NCBI GenBank assembly: GCA_964371655.1
Contig: CAYJOD010000006.1
Coordinates: 81,549 to 145,548, forward strand
Source of the DNA: CAZGSN01 sp964371655
GTDB taxonomy: Bacteria; Desulfobacterota; Binatia; HRBIN30
DNA: 64,000 nucleotides
Direction of reading: 5' to 3'
Part shown: in pieces, positions 25,242-34,843 of the stretch
Numbering within the stretch: the stretch's first letter is position 1
How the letters are laid out: the number at the start of each line of letters is the position of its first letter
Notes under the pieces: model-generated
The model's input: the letters and a program-made list of their open reading frames with translations, nothing else
Databases searched by the model: none
Told to the model about the DNA's origin: nothing
Program-made: the position numbers and the translations under genes

Positions 25242-26828
25242 TCACGAGGGGACGGTCGAGATCTTCGAGATTGACACGTTGTAGCCGAGACCGCGCAGCC
25301 GGCGAGAAGCGTTTCGCAGGTTGAGGCGACTGAAGAACGGCAGAACTAGGTCTCGCTTTGACTTACTGATGATGCCGTACGCGACTTCATAATTTCCCGG
25401 GTGGATCTGTTCAGTCGGTTTTTTCAGTCGATGTGACGGGGGCAGTATCTTGTTGACCCGTTCCCGAAAGTCCGGATCGAGGTTGAAAAGCTCGGCTGAG
25501 TTCACCCCTTGCCCAAATAGGTGGCTGAGCACACTCGAACCACCATATCGCTTCACGTGCACCATGACTCGTGTTCGGCTGTATAAATCGCAGAACTCGA
25601 TTCGACTGTGCTTGCCGCCATGAACGATCAGCTTGCAGTCCATGAGGGCGAACTCCTTGGGGTTAGAAGCGGACACGGCGCGATTGTATTCTCCCTCGGA
25701 ATTCTGGGCATAGGGCGGAAGTACGAGGCTCGTCGAGCTAATCTTGCCGACCTCCTTGTTTACCTGGAGCACGAAGTTGCTCTCCAGCCGATACCAGGCG
25801 CCGCCGTTCAGCAGAAAGGTATTCCCTGACGAGTCGATCTCGGCATAGAGGCATTGGTACAAGGGCCACTGGTCGAGGGCGCGCTCGGTTGCGACACCAA
25901 TCCGAGATACCTTCCTTTTTCTCAAGGCATCCGCGGAGAGCGCTGCCAAATCATCCAGAGAGGCCAGGAAGTCCGGCAAGTAGAGATCATCCGCTAGGTC
26001 GTCGGTTCCCCGGCCGATGTACCTAAAACCAGCAACATCTGACCAATCAATAATCGCCGGCACCGCCAACCACATTCGTTCCAGCTCGCCCCTGCGGAGG
26101 CGATCGACGAGTAAGTCGTCTAGGCGGGTGCGCTCCCTTGGGTCACGCACTTCGGCGATGTGATCGACCCACGGAAATTTGGACCGGTACGATGTGTCAG
26201 CGAACTTCTTGAGGTACTCAGCAAGCAGGTGAGGAATGTCGCCGAGACCTATCTTCACGGTCGCAGCGAGTGCATCCATGCCAGAAAGGCGCACTCCCAA
26301 TGCGGTATTGGTCGGTGGGCCTGTGACCGCCCGCAAAAGGTCTTGTTCCACGTCGAGCCCGAAATCCCCGACCGGGACTTCTTTGCTCGCTTGCTCTCGC
26401 GTGTGCCGCGAAATGGCGTCGAAACTCTTTCGATCAATGCTTCGAATTCTTGTCGGATCGACAGAATTGAGCGTCACCCTTAGACCAAAATTCTCCTCGC
26501 AGATGCCAGGTTCGAGCAGGTGGCGCCCATAGCCAAAGGTTATTGCGAACATCCGCTTCTTCAGTGAGACGAGCAACACCGCGGACGTACTAGAGTTCGA
26601 CAGATGAATCGCGTTCAGACCGGCCACGCCATCGAAGAGACTCAACCATTGGGGAGGCCTCGAAGTCGATGGCTGAACGTAAAGCTTACCAGTGCAAGCG
26701 GGAGTGAGGGCAACGTCGAACACGTGGAGATCATTCGGGGGTGTCGACAGAATATCCCCGGCATCTGAGAATTCTGATTTGATGAGGTAGACAACCAGTG
26801 ATCTGCTTCGGGGGCCTGGGCCAGGCAT
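25242..26828 (-). CDS. DUF6119 (TIGR04141) sporadically distributed defence-type protein
   Basis: The 528-residue protein begins with a beta-rich module (SLVVYLIKSEF, LYVQPSTSRPPQWLSLF, STSAVLLVSLKKRMFAITFGYGRHLL) and then IRSIDRKSFD, a pattern of the DUF6119/TIGR04141 family. The second half includes GGAWYRLESNFV, EGEYNRAVSASNPKEFALMDCKL and IEFCDLYSRTRVMVHVKRYGGSSVLSHLFGQG, a nuclease-reminiscent K/R-rich segment characteristic of this family. The family is known for its patchy distribution in defence islands, but its chemistry is not established. It lies 18 bp after the DUF499 gene and 51 bp before the RT gene, so co-transcription is likely. Confidence 0.78.
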   Translation of the reverse strand: MPGPGPRSRSLVVYLIKSEFSDAGDILSTPPNDLHVFDVALTPACTGKLYVQPSTSRPPQWLSLFDGVAGLNAIHLSNSSTSAVLLVSLKKRMFAITFGYGRHLLEPGICEENFGLRVTLNSVDPTRIRSIDRKSFDAISRHTREQASKEVPVGDFGLDVEQDLLRAVTGPPTNTALGVRLSGMDALAATVKIGLGDIPHLLAEYLKKFADTSYRSKFPWVDHIAEVRDPRERTRLDDLLVDRLRRGELERMWLAVPAIIDWSDVAGFRYIGRGTDDLADDLYLPDFLASLDDLAALSADALRKRKVSRIGVATERALDQWPLYQCLYAEIDSSGNTFLLNGGAWYRLESNFVLQVNKEVGKISSTSLVLPPYAQNSEGEYNRAVSASNPKEFALMDCKLIVHGGKHSRIEFCDLYSRTRVMVHVKRYGGSSVLSHLFGQGVNSAELFNLDPDFRERVNKILPPSHRLKKPTEQIHPGNYEVAYGIISKSKRDLVLPFFSRLNLRNASRRLRGLGYNVSISKISTVPS

Positions 26829-26846
26829 CTTTGAATGCTCGATTGC

Positions 26847-29795
26847 TCACGACGTCTTTACGTCGTCCTTGAGCCCGAGCTCGCGGAGGGCGACCTTGGT
26901 TTCTTCGACGCTCTGTTGAGACACCCCGCCGTCTGGGGAGACCTCTACGCTGACGGTGAGTTTCAACCCGGTGTCGCGAGCGAAGCGCGAGAGCACCTTG
27001 GTGTAGAAGTTCATCCACTTTTGCGACGGTACTTCGCCGTTCCACGAAAGTTGGCCCGATTTTGTCTTGATGGGTTTGGGATCAGGGCTGGCGCCGGTCG
27101 CAATTTCCACCGCCGCGGTGCCGCTGATCTCCCCCGCCGACGCGGTGACTACGAATCGGCCCTCGTCCGCGCCGGCTGTGAACACGCCGTCGCCGTCGAT
27201 CTTGCCACCGGGCGCCTTCCACAGAACGCTGCCGATCTTGATGGGGCGGCCGTGTTGGTCGAATCCTTTGGCGACGAAGGTTTCCTTCTTCCCCGGTTCG
27301 ATCCGTGTCTGCTCCGGCTCTAACGCAAGTGTCGTGAGCTTCGGCGGTTCGACACTCTTTTCGGCGAGGTCGGCGGGGATGATGAACATGTCGTCCGAGA
27401 TCTCGACGTCGGACGCTGCCAGGCTGCACTTGAAGTAGAACGGCTCGTAGGCGCCGCCGGGGCCTTTGCCCACATAGGCGAGCAAACCGCTCTCGACACC
27501 GCGAGCGATGGTGTCTTTCACGACGTCACCGTCCAGCAGACGCGGGAACTGCGGCGATGCAAAGAACGCCTCACGAACCGCCTTCGTGCTCCATTCGGTG
27601 AACGCCGGCGACCAGTTTCGCAGTATGAAGTTCGGGCTGATCGTCTTCTCGACGTCGCCGTCCTCGCGCAGGCGATTGAGGATGAATGTGACCAGGTTCT
27701 CCGCGGCACTGGAGTGGACGAGTCCGAGGTCGACCTTTCGCAAGGCGTTGTTCTTGCCCAACAGAAGTACGGTGTTGTACGCGCGCCATACGGCCTCACG
27801 CAGGTCGCGCTCGCAGCGCTTCATGCTCTCCAGCAGCTGTCGCTTCTGGGTCTCATCAAAACGTTTTTCCGCAGCTTCGTCGCGGATGTCTTCCCACGCC
27901 AGCAGCTTGCGCGCTTCCTCTCGCAGCGTGCCGTTGTCTTCGGCGACGCACCAGACCAAGGCGCTCTTGAACGTCCGCGAGGACGTTCCGTGTTCGCGGG
28001 TCATCGACTCAACCAGCGGCAGTGTCGCCTTGTCTCGAATGGAATGTTCAGGCGCGAGGTACGCGAACGTCAACGCTGGTCGATCCGCTACTTCACTGCT
28101 CTTCTCCGGGAACCGTACTCGCTCAACACCCGAGCCCACGGCGAAGATCTTCTCGACTTCAATGCGAACCCGCTCCTCAATTCGTCCGCTCTGAATGCTG
28201 GCCCGCCGGTCGGCGAGCAGCTTGTTGAGGTTCGGAGCGAGACTGAATCGGTACCGGTTCTTGTTGACGGCCAGGTAATAGCAATTGTCCGTGAGGGCCT
28301 CGACGACGGTCTCGATGTTGCCGATGTCGAGCCCGGGCTCGGCTACGGCCAAGCGAATCTCAGGGACTGTCGCTTCGTCCTTTGTTTGGCCGCCGTTGGA
28401 TTCGAAGAAGATCGCCGACGCCGCCTTGCGGTGCAGGCGGGCTTTCTTAATTGAGTCGACGGCTTCCTTGTCGAGCCGCAGACAATTGGAGTCGGCCTTG
28501 CCAGCGATATCGGTTGTGAGCGCAACTTCGAGACGATCCTCGCCCAGTTCCTCGAACACAGCCGCACGGAACATCGACTCTTCGAATGGGGCGGTCCCGA
28601 GACCTATCAACGGGTCGCGGTGCGCGCCGTCGTAGCCGTCCTTGTAGGCGCGCGAGACCCAGAGCGCGAGCAGACGCAGCATCCCGCGCGTTCGTTGGAA
28701 TCGAGGCAGCGCCTGCCACTTGCGCTCGAAGACCGAGATGACGGACGGATGAAATGGGTAGGTCGCTTGGAATGTCTCGCGAGCGCGGTCGACGGGAAAC
28801 CAACTTGGGATCTGCTGTCGATGCTCGTTGGCCCACTCGGCGTAGTCGTTGCAAGTTTGGATCGCATCCTTCGGAAGGAGAATGGTTCCTCTCAGTGAGA
28901 CGCCGAAATCATCACAATCGAAGAGGCGCCGGCGAATGATCTCCGACGTCTCGGTTTCAGCGGACATGAACACGGCTTTGCCGAGGCGGTCGAGCATCTT
29001 CTTGATGCGCTCGTAATCTTGCTGATCATCCGCCCCCATTTCCAACTCGGAGGCCGGCACCGACACGGCGAGTACGACGTTCTTCTGGCCGCGCGCTGTT
29101 TCGGAGAGATTGTGCACGAAGTCATACAGCTGATCCGAAAGCCCGCTCTTGCGGCTACGGCTGACGTAGTTCATCAGCTCGTCCATGAGAATCAGGCACG
29201 GTGTGTCTTTCGGGAGGAACTTGCGAATGACATCCCCACCGGGAGCGGTGCCAGACTTCTCGTGCTCTTCCACCACCTTGAACCCATTCTTGCCACCAAG
29301 TTGAAAGGCGATCTCGCCCCAGGGCGTCTTGCGCAGCGGCGTGCCGTCATCGCCGCCGCGGCCGGTGATGGAATCGAATTCCGTCCCGACGAACACCGCA
29401 CACGCGGCGCGTGGAACAGAGCTAATCCCCCCCTTTGCGAGGATCTTATCGACCCCCATCCAGCCCGAAGCTGAAGGCCCCGCAGTTGCGAGGTGGTACA
29501 TCAGCGTGAGGGCGTGCGTCTTACCGCCGCCGAACTGAGTCGTCATATTGAAGACCGCGGAGGTTTCCGTGGTTTCGCCTGCAAGCCGACGAACTGCACT
29601 AGCGGTTAGGTCGAGGAGGTTTTGCGTCAAGAACGTGCGCGCGAAGAAGCGTTCTGGATCTTGATAATCCTTGCGCGCGCTACCATCCCGCACTTGATCG
29701 AGGTGGACGGCGAATTCGGCCGCATCGAGCGGCCTGCCTTCGCGCAGATCCTCGCGCGGCGTGATCACCTGGTACCAGGGTTTCAGCTTCGCCAT
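26847..29795 (-). CDS. DUF499 (COG1483) AAA+-type ATPase
   Basis: The 982-residue protein begins with the DUF499 signature: REDLREGRPLDAAEFAVHLD, FLTQNLLDLTA and the P-loop-like TQFGGGKTHALTLMYHL (~residues 86-102). PCLILMDELMNYVSRSRK is the Walker B region. An Ig-like segment near the C-terminus (VLWKAPGGKIDGDGVFTAG) and a repeated helical middle follow. COG1483 ATPases recur beside Zn-ribbon DNA methyltransferases (COG1743/DUF1156) in defence loci, and that partner is present at 31823-34843. It probably provides ATP-driven translocation or remodelling for the methyltransferase-helicase system. Confidence 0.85.
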   Translation of the reverse strand: MAKLKPWYQVITPREDLREGRPLDAAEFAVHLDQVRDGSARKDYQDPERFFARTFLTQNLLDLTASAVRRLAGETTETSAVFNMTTQFGGGKTHALTLMYHLATAGPSASGWMGVDKILAKGGISSVPRAACAVFVGTEFDSITGRGGDDGTPLRKTPWGEIAFQLGGKNGFKVVEEHEKSGTAPGGDVIRKFLPKDTPCLILMDELMNYVSRSRKSGLSDQLYDFVHNLSETARGQKNVVLAVSVPASELEMGADDQQDYERIKKMLDRLGKAVFMSAETETSEIIRRRLFDCDDFGVSLRGTILLPKDAIQTCNDYAEWANEHRQQIPSWFPVDRARETFQATYPFHPSVISVFERKWQALPRFQRTRGMLRLLALWVSRAYKDGYDGAHRDPLIGLGTAPFEESMFRAAVFEELGEDRLEVALTTDIAGKADSNCLRLDKEAVDSIKKARLHRKAASAIFFESNGGQTKDEATVPEIRLAVAEPGLDIGNIETVVEALTDNCYYLAVNKNRYRFSLAPNLNKLLADRRASIQSGRIEERVRIEVEKIFAVGSGVERVRFPEKSSEVADRPALTFAYLAPEHSIRDKATLPLVESMTREHGTSSRTFKSALVWCVAEDNGTLREEARKLLAWEDIRDEAAEKRFDETQKRQLLESMKRCERDLREAVWRAYNTVLLLGKNNALRKVDLGLVHSSAAENLVTFILNRLREDGDVEKTISPNFILRNWSPAFTEWSTKAVREAFFASPQFPRLLDGDVVKDTIARGVESGLLAYVGKGPGGAYEPFYFKCSLAASDVEISDDMFIIPADLAEKSVEPPKLTTLALEPEQTRIEPGKKETFVAKGFDQHGRPIKIGSVLWKAPGGKIDGDGVFTAGADEGRFVVTASAGEISGTAAVEIATGASPDPKPIKTKSGQLSWNGEVPSQKWMNFYTKVLSRFARDTGLKLTVSVEVSPDGGVSQQSVEETKVALRELGLKDDVKTS

Positions 29796-29807
29796 CTTTC
29801 GACCGGG

Positions 29808-30059
29808 TCACTCACGCTGAAGCACATCGCGGATCTCCTCGACGGTTTCCTGACATGCGGATACTCCGTAGGCGCCCAGAGCGTCGACGAATTCAGAGCG
29901 CGACATTCCGGCAATTGCGGCCGCCATTCCCTGAGAGACTACCCCCCACTCATACCAGTGCACGGCGATCGAGACCTTCATTTCGGTTGCCACTTCTTCT
30001 GGTGACCGGTGGACGGAAACGAAGGTTTCGTCCGGCACCTCTACTTCGAGTGTCGCCAT
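29808..30059 (-). CDS. UPF0175-like small HTH protein
   Basis: The 83-residue protein fits UPF0175: VEVPDETFVSVHRSPEEVATEMKVSIAV (written here in parts: VEVPDETF, SPEEVATEMK), then YEWGVVSQGMAAAIAGMSRSEFVDALGAYGV, a short HTH. ATG at 30059 is preferred; an in-frame start 4 codons upstream exists. UPF0175 proteins usually act as antitoxins paired with a PIN-domain (DUF3368) toxin. No such partner is present here, and the gene sits alone between the TOPRIM-like and DUF499 genes of the defence operon, so it may be a local regulator. Confidence 0.7.
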   Translation of the reverse strand: MATLEVEVPDETFVSVHRSPEEVATEMKVSIAVHWYEWGVVSQGMAAAIAGMSRSEFVDALGAYGVSACQETVEEIRDVLQRE

Positions 30060-30122
30060 TTGGTCCTGCAACTCATCTGAGGTTCTTCATGGTTGCCTTA
30101 TACCTCGGTTTCAACTTTGCCA

Positions 30123-30677
30123 TCAGATGGCAATTCGTTTGAACTCGTCGCACGAGGATACGAGCGACGGCGGCGCCGCAGGCGGAAACTTCTGCCCGCG
30201 ACATATCTGGTCCAGCCGCGTCACTTGCTCGCGGCACTCACTCTCGTATGCATACTTCCGGTACGAGATCTCTTCGTTCACGTGCTCACCGCGCAGGAAC
30301 GCGAGCCACGTCTCTATACTGCGTTTCGGGATCACAAAGGCGACCGGCTCATCATTCGCACGAAAAGGCAGATTCGCTGTCCTGCAGGCGTCGCTGAAGG
30401 TTGCGATTCGCTCCTGCACTGTCATGTCGTCTGCGTCAGAAGCGACGATGAGGCATGTCTTTGCGCGGCTGTTGCGGCTACGGCAGGCAAGCAGTTCGGT
30501 TGGAAACTTCTTTCGGACCCACTGTTCCCCAGAGCCCCTCCCCGCAGGCAAGGATTCCGTGCGGATCTTGTGACGATCCCAACCGCGCTTCACGAGAAAT
30601 CGGCGGATGAAACACTGCAGTTGAACGTCTTCACAAATGATAACCGCTTGAACTGCCCCGGTGCTCACGCTTGCCAC
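30123..30677 (-). CDS. Small TOPRIM-like protein paired with an AAA ATPase
   Basis: The 184-residue protein has a TOPRIM-like arrangement: VIICEDVQLQCFIRRFL (Glu of motif 1), then LIVASDADDMTVQER (the D-x-D pair), and IPKRSIETWLAFLRGEHVNEE, a block common in small proteins encoded beside AAA_21 ATPases. It overlaps the ATPase gene by 13 bp and follows it in transcription. The pair recalls the split ATPase/TOPRIM organisation of OLD-like and PARIS (AriA/AriB) systems, though the protein is shorter than AriB. The catalytic assignment is based on motif pattern only. Confidence 0.55.
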   Translation of the reverse strand: MASVSTGAVQAVIICEDVQLQCFIRRFLVKRGWDRHKIRTESLPAGRGSGEQWVRKKFPTELLACRSRNSRAKTCLIVASDADDMTVQERIATFSDACRTANLPFRANDEPVAFVIPKRSIETWLAFLRGEHVNEEISYRKYAYESECREQVTRLDQICRGQKFPPAAPPSLVSSCDEFKRIAI

Positions 30678-31774
30678 CCACGCGCCACGCTCTGGGATGC
30701 ACTCAGCCCTTCAACCGTAGACGTCGGCTTGTCGCTAACCCGCGCCGGTCCAGAGCTGTCCCGTTCGAACCAACGTCCGGACGAGTTTGCCAGATAGTCG
30801 ATGATTTCAGGATGGTGCGAAATCATGACGGCCTGTTCAACACCCTCACCGCTTGAATCGGTAATTGCCGTGAGCATCGGCTGGATCTCGCGAAGCGCCA
30901 CGTAGTTGTCTGGTTCGTCGAGGAACAGGTACAAGCCCTCGTCTCTTAATCCGAAGACCAGAGCATAGAGCGCGATCAGCACGCGCTGTCCGTCCGATAG
31001 CTCGCTGAAATCGTACGACAAGGGCTTTCCCCGGCCTCCCGATCTCTCAAAGATCACCTTAAGCACTCGGGTGTCCTCGCCCGACTCTTTCAAGCTGAAC
31101 GAACTAAAGCCGGGAAGCACATTCTTTAGTTCTTGGAACAACGTCACCATCGCACCCTGGTGTTCTTGGGAGAGGTGCCGATACCACGACACAAAGTTTT
31201 CCATCCGTCGTGAGAGCGTGCCCTCGTCATGATCACTCTGCGACGACATCAGCACGGGACACGGCCCCGCGATGACGAACTTCTTAACTTCGTCTCGGAA
31301 CCTCGTCAGCTTCTTGTTGTCCGGACGCGGCTGTAGCGATCCGATGCCTGACTGTGACCAGTCAAATGGGTACTTCGGGCCGGGCTTGAAATCGTCGTGA
31401 AACAGTTGGGCTTCGCCCTCTTCGAATTCGAACAAGGGCTTTCCATCCAGCAAAAGGGTCTCTGCCTTAATGCGATTCCGGCGTCTATCCTCGTCGTGTT
31501 CGATGAGAAGGGAATAGGCGTACGCTGCCTGTTCGACCTTGAGGTTCATCTCAAATCGCTGAACGCCGGTGGTTTGCCAGCGGGTAAGATCCTTCACCGG
31601 GAACAAGGCGGCCACTTTGGCGCTGCCGTCAAGGAACTGCTGCAGCCGATGGAGAACCTCGAACACTGTGGTCTTGCCTGTGCCGTTCTCACCCAGCAGT
31701 AGATTCACCCGATCCAATCGCAGCTCAAAGTTGACCAGGCATCGGAAGTTGTCGACATACAATCTTGTCAGCAT
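30665..31774 (-). CDS. OLD-like AAA ATPase (AAA_21 type)
   Basis: The 369-residue protein is a SMC/OLD-type ABC ATPase: RLYVDNFRCLVNFEL, Walker A LLGENGTGKTT (~27-36), a signature-like FSELSDGQRVLIALYALV, Walker B LYLFLDEPDNYV and a switch histidine in AVMISHHPEIIDYL. There is no fused TOPRIM; a small TOPRIM-like protein is encoded next, overlapping by 13 bp. That split arrangement resembles PARIS or retron-type OLD relatives. It lies 48 bp after the DUF1156 methyltransferase gene, inside the leftward defence cluster. It may sense phage proteins or DNA ends and trigger the TOPRIM nuclease. Confidence 0.8.
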   Translation of the reverse strand: MLTRLYVDNFRCLVNFELRLDRVNLLLGENGTGKTTVFEVLHRLQQFLDGSAKVAALFPVKDLTRWQTTGVQRFEMNLKVEQAAYAYSLLIEHDEDRRRNRIKAETLLLDGKPLFEFEEGEAQLFHDDFKPGPKYPFDWSQSGIGSLQPRPDNKKLTRFRDEVKKFVIAGPCPVLMSSQSDHDEGTLSRRMENFVSWYRHLSQEHQGAMVTLFQELKNVLPGFSSFSLKESGEDTRVLKVIFERSGGRGKPLSYDFSELSDGQRVLIALYALVFGLRDEGLYLFLDEPDNYVALREIQPMLTAITDSSGEGVEQAVMISHHPEIIDYLANSSGRWFERDSSGPARVSDKPTSTVEGLSASQSVARGWQA

Positions 31775-31822
31775 AGGTCCCTCGTCTCACCCGCGCTGGT
31801 GCCAATCATACTTGATCTAAGT

Positions 31823-34800
31823 CTAGCATCCCAAACCCTTCTTGCGTGCCAACACTCCGTCGACCCAGCGCTTCTCGTCCGTGCTCGACGGATACAGCGC
31901 GGACAACGCCTGCGCGAGTCGCCAGAAACGTTCGTCGCGGCCCGCGCCATCGTCGACCAGGAAGCGTTTGAGTGCCTCGCTGCGGCCGGCGGCAAAGAGG
32001 ATCATGGATTGGTGAATGCGGTCGAGGACGGTCTGGCCGGACGCGGGCGCGCCGGTCACGCCCCAGCCTTGTTCCTCTTCGGCGGCCTCCAACTCTGCCT
32101 GGAATCCGAAGGACATTTGTTGCTTCGCCTTCTTCTTCGCCTTCTTGGCCGCCGGACCTGACTCGTCCTTGCCGAAAAGTGCCTTCGTACGCTCTGCCAC
32201 GGGCAGCAGCCGGGCCTTGTCGCCCTTCACTTCGACCATCGACGTCAGTTCTTCGAGGTGAGCGCCCAATCCCTGCGCGATCTTACGGGCGGCGTCGTAT
32301 TCGAGCACGAAGCCGGTGGTCTTGGCTTTCTTCGTGTCGCCTTCAGATTCGTCATCGGATTCCTCCTCCTCGCCACCCTCGCCGTTATTCACATCGGTGG
32401 CACCGGCGTTCAACGTCCAGAGCCACATGGCGGTGAGGCGCGCGTCGGGTTCGAAGCCCGTCGTGTCTGCACTCTCGAAGACCAGCGTGAGTGCTTCTTT
32501 GGCGACGGCTGCCCATACCTGCTCCAGGTATTCCTTGAGCGTGACGGTCTCACCGCTGGCCTTTTCTACGCGGGAATAGCGAGAAAAGACTTCCAGGGCC
32601 GGACCGAGACAGGCGAAGATGGCGTCCGCACCGACGACGCCCTCTTCCGCCAAGCGCGGCATCCATTCGTGGATGCGTCGAGGCAGCTCCTGTAACACGT
32701 CGCGCCAATCGCCTATTTCGTCTGTGCGTACCGAGCCGTCCGGATTCTCGCGCGGGCGGCAAACCAAATGCACGGAGGAAGCGAGCGCGGCGGAATCCAT
32801 CGCGCGAAGGCGATTTCCCATCTCCGTGTCGATGGGCCACGACCCGGTGATTGTCCATCCCGCGTCAACCATCGCTTGGAGCTGAGCTTCCCACCCACCA
32901 GTGGATTTATGGGCAAATACCACAATTCCAATTCCTGTCGGAGCGAGAACGCGTCGAGCCTCGGCCATCGCTTGCTTCATTGCCGTCTCATAGAAGACCC
33001 GGTCTTTGCCGCTGATTGCGTCCACGATGCATTCGCCGTCCTTGGGCGTCAGGAACTGAGTGAACATGCTGTCGACGTTCGCAAGGGAACGTTTGAGCCA
33101 GACAAAAAAGAAATCTGACAGGTCGGCGTATGGGACCGCGTCATAATAGGGTGGGTCGGTGATAAGTGCTGCGGCACTATCATCTGGTAGCGGGTGGCTG
33201 CATGCCGAGGCGCTGGCGACTTGTCCTGAATGCTTGTGGTCTTTGGATTCTTGCTCAAGGGCGGCCAGTAACCAACCCAGCCCCTGACTCCAACCGCCAG
33301 ACCTTTCGCTCTTGGGATCGCCTTCACCAAAATCCCAGATCATCGGAAGCGCCTGCCGTGAGAATGTGTTGTTGATTCCGCTCATGTTGGGGCTGGGATC
33401 GTAGCGGCAAAGCGAGGAACAACGGTCAGCCAACCTCCCTAAGACTAGCGCAAGACAGGATTGCACAGCTTCTGAAAGTGCCCTGTCGGTCATTTGAGAC
33501 GAAACCTGAGTAATCTTTTCAACGAAGACTGAAAGAGCGAGCGCTTGGCGGTGAGTGAATAAGTCACCCCATTCGAGCATCCCATAAAGTTGAACGCGAA
33601 ATCCCAACGTCCCTTGGCGCGGAAGTGGCTCGTTCGGGATGAGGCTCAGTGAGCTGTCGTGCGTATCTCCCCTCCGTTTCAATTCCCGACGACTCTTGTC
33701 CAAGATTTGAAAATCACTATTCTTCGGCAAGCGGAAGAATCTTCCTTGCTTGTCCTGCTTGGTCGTCACCACACAGAGTAACCGAGCATCGTTTGCTCCG
33801 CCCCGGCGTGCCCTGAATTGCTCGCGGATGCGCGCCACCGGCGTCGTGTATCCGCAGCACGAGCAGCTTCCGGAGCCGCGTTTCACCGTGCCATCGAACT
33901 TCGGGGCTTCGATTTTGGTTTTCGGATCATCCTGGTCCACCCAGCCACCGCGTTGCTTGACGATGATTTGGAGGTCCACGCGCTTGGCTCTAGGCCGGGG
34001 CAGGAGTTGCAGGGCTACGGAGCCGTTTGTCTTCTTGGCCAGCCAGAGAGAACGGATGAGCGGGACTTCCGCGCCGCAGGCCGGGCCTTCGCATTGGATG
34101 GTGCGCGCCCAGAGGTAGGCGATGGGCGTCGCGCCGTCGGGATCTTTGGGGTAGAACTCGGCCAGTTCATTCTCGGCCTCGCGCTTGATCCACTCGCCCC
34201 ATTTGCGGACTTCATGGGCGAGGCGCTCCCCATACTTGGGGACGTATTCGAGGACGACTTTGTTGAGCAGGACGGCCACGGGGTTAAGGTCGCTGGCAAA
34301 GGCATCAGCGCCGACACGCAGGGCTTCGAGCGGGATCGAGCCGCCGCCAGCAAACGGGTCTACTACAAGTGGCCGCGTACCGGGCGCACCGCCGAGAGCT
34401 TCATGCGCTGCTTGCGTGAGGATGCGACTAGTTACGAGATACTCCTTCACCGTCGAGTTATCCCAGTTGGCGAAGTCGGCGATGAAGTCGAGCAGTGCCT
34501 GACGTAGAACCAGGTGATCATCGAGCTTACGGGGCTCTTTGTTCAGCTCGATGAAACGCGGCATGCTCTCCTGGCCCAGCAGGTGGCGGTACTTCTCAGC
34601 CCAGCCCTGCATTTGTGCCCGTGCCACGTCGCGAAATGATTCCGGGCATAGCTCGTCTGCTGGATCGGGCCACAGCGACGCACAGATAACCGCGCGACAA
34701 GCGGCGAGCGGCCGACGTGCCCACCAGATGTGGAGCGTCGAGATGTGCCCATGGCGGATCGACTTTTCCCGCCGGGCATGAGCGGAGATGCGCTTGATGG

Positions 34801-34843
34801 GGAGGTCGACTTCGATGAGGCGCTTTGGATAACGAGTCGTCAC
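31823..34843 (-). CDS. DUF1156 Zn-ribbon adenine-specific DNA methyltransferase (COG1743)
   Basis: The 1006-residue protein starts with the DUF1156 motif (YPKRLIEVDLPI, SIRHGHISTLHIWWARRPLA). Motif I of the SAM domain is VVDPFAGGGSIPLEALR, and the catalytic motif IV is ITDPPYYDAVPYADLSDFF. Between them are Cys-rich zinc ribbons (CEGPACGAEVPL; SCSCCGYTTPVARI). It overlaps the HEAT-HNH gene by 4 bp (ATGA). COG1743 enzymes are predicted N6-adenine methyltransferases that pair with the COG1483/DUF499 ATPase; here the ATPase is three genes downstream. It probably marks self DNA for the system, or methylates it conditionally as in Pgl/BREX-type systems. Confidence 0.88.
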   Translation of the reverse strand: MTTRYPKRLIEVDLPIKRISAHARREKSIRHGHISTLHIWWARRPLAACRAVICASLWPDPADELCPESFRDVARAQMQGWAEKYRHLLGQESMPRFIELNKEPRKLDDHLVLRQALLDFIADFANWDNSTVKEYLVTSRILTQAAHEALGGAPGTRPLVVDPFAGGGSIPLEALRVGADAFASDLNPVAVLLNKVVLEYVPKYGERLAHEVRKWGEWIKREAENELAEFYPKDPDGATPIAYLWARTIQCEGPACGAEVPLIRSLWLAKKTNGSVALQLLPRPRAKRVDLQIIVKQRGGWVDQDDPKTKIEAPKFDGTVKRGSGSCSCCGYTTPVARIREQFRARRGGANDARLLCVVTTKQDKQGRFFRLPKNSDFQILDKSRRELKRRGDTHDSSLSLIPNEPLPRQGTLGFRVQLYGMLEWGDLFTHRQALALSVFVEKITQVSSQMTDRALSEAVQSCLALVLGRLADRCSSLCRYDPSPNMSGINNTFSRQALPMIWDFGEGDPKSERSGGWSQGLGWLLAALEQESKDHKHSGQVASASACSHPLPDDSAAALITDPPYYDAVPYADLSDFFFVWLKRSLANVDSMFTQFLTPKDGECIVDAISGKDRVFYETAMKQAMAEARRVLAPTGIGIVVFAHKSTGGWEAQLQAMVDAGWTITGSWPIDTEMGNRLRAMDSAALASSVHLVCRPRENPDGSVRTDEIGDWRDVLQELPRRIHEWMPRLAEEGVVGADAIFACLGPALEVFSRYSRVEKASGETVTLKEYLEQVWAAVAKEALTLVFESADTTGFEPDARLTAMWLWTLNAGATDVNNGEGGEEEESDDESEGDTKKAKTTGFVLEYDAARKIAQGLGAHLEELTSMVEVKGDKARLLPVAERTKALFGKDESGPAAKKAKKKAKQQMSFGFQAELEAAEEEQGWGVTGAPASGQTVLDRIHQSMILFAAGRSEALKRFLVDDGAGRDERFWRLAQALSALYPSSTDEKRWVDGVLARKKGLGC

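Noticed and set aside
26847..34843. BREX/Pgl system
   Set aside because: A methyltransferase and an ATPase are present, but there is no PglZ phosphatase, BrxA/B or BrxL-like gene.
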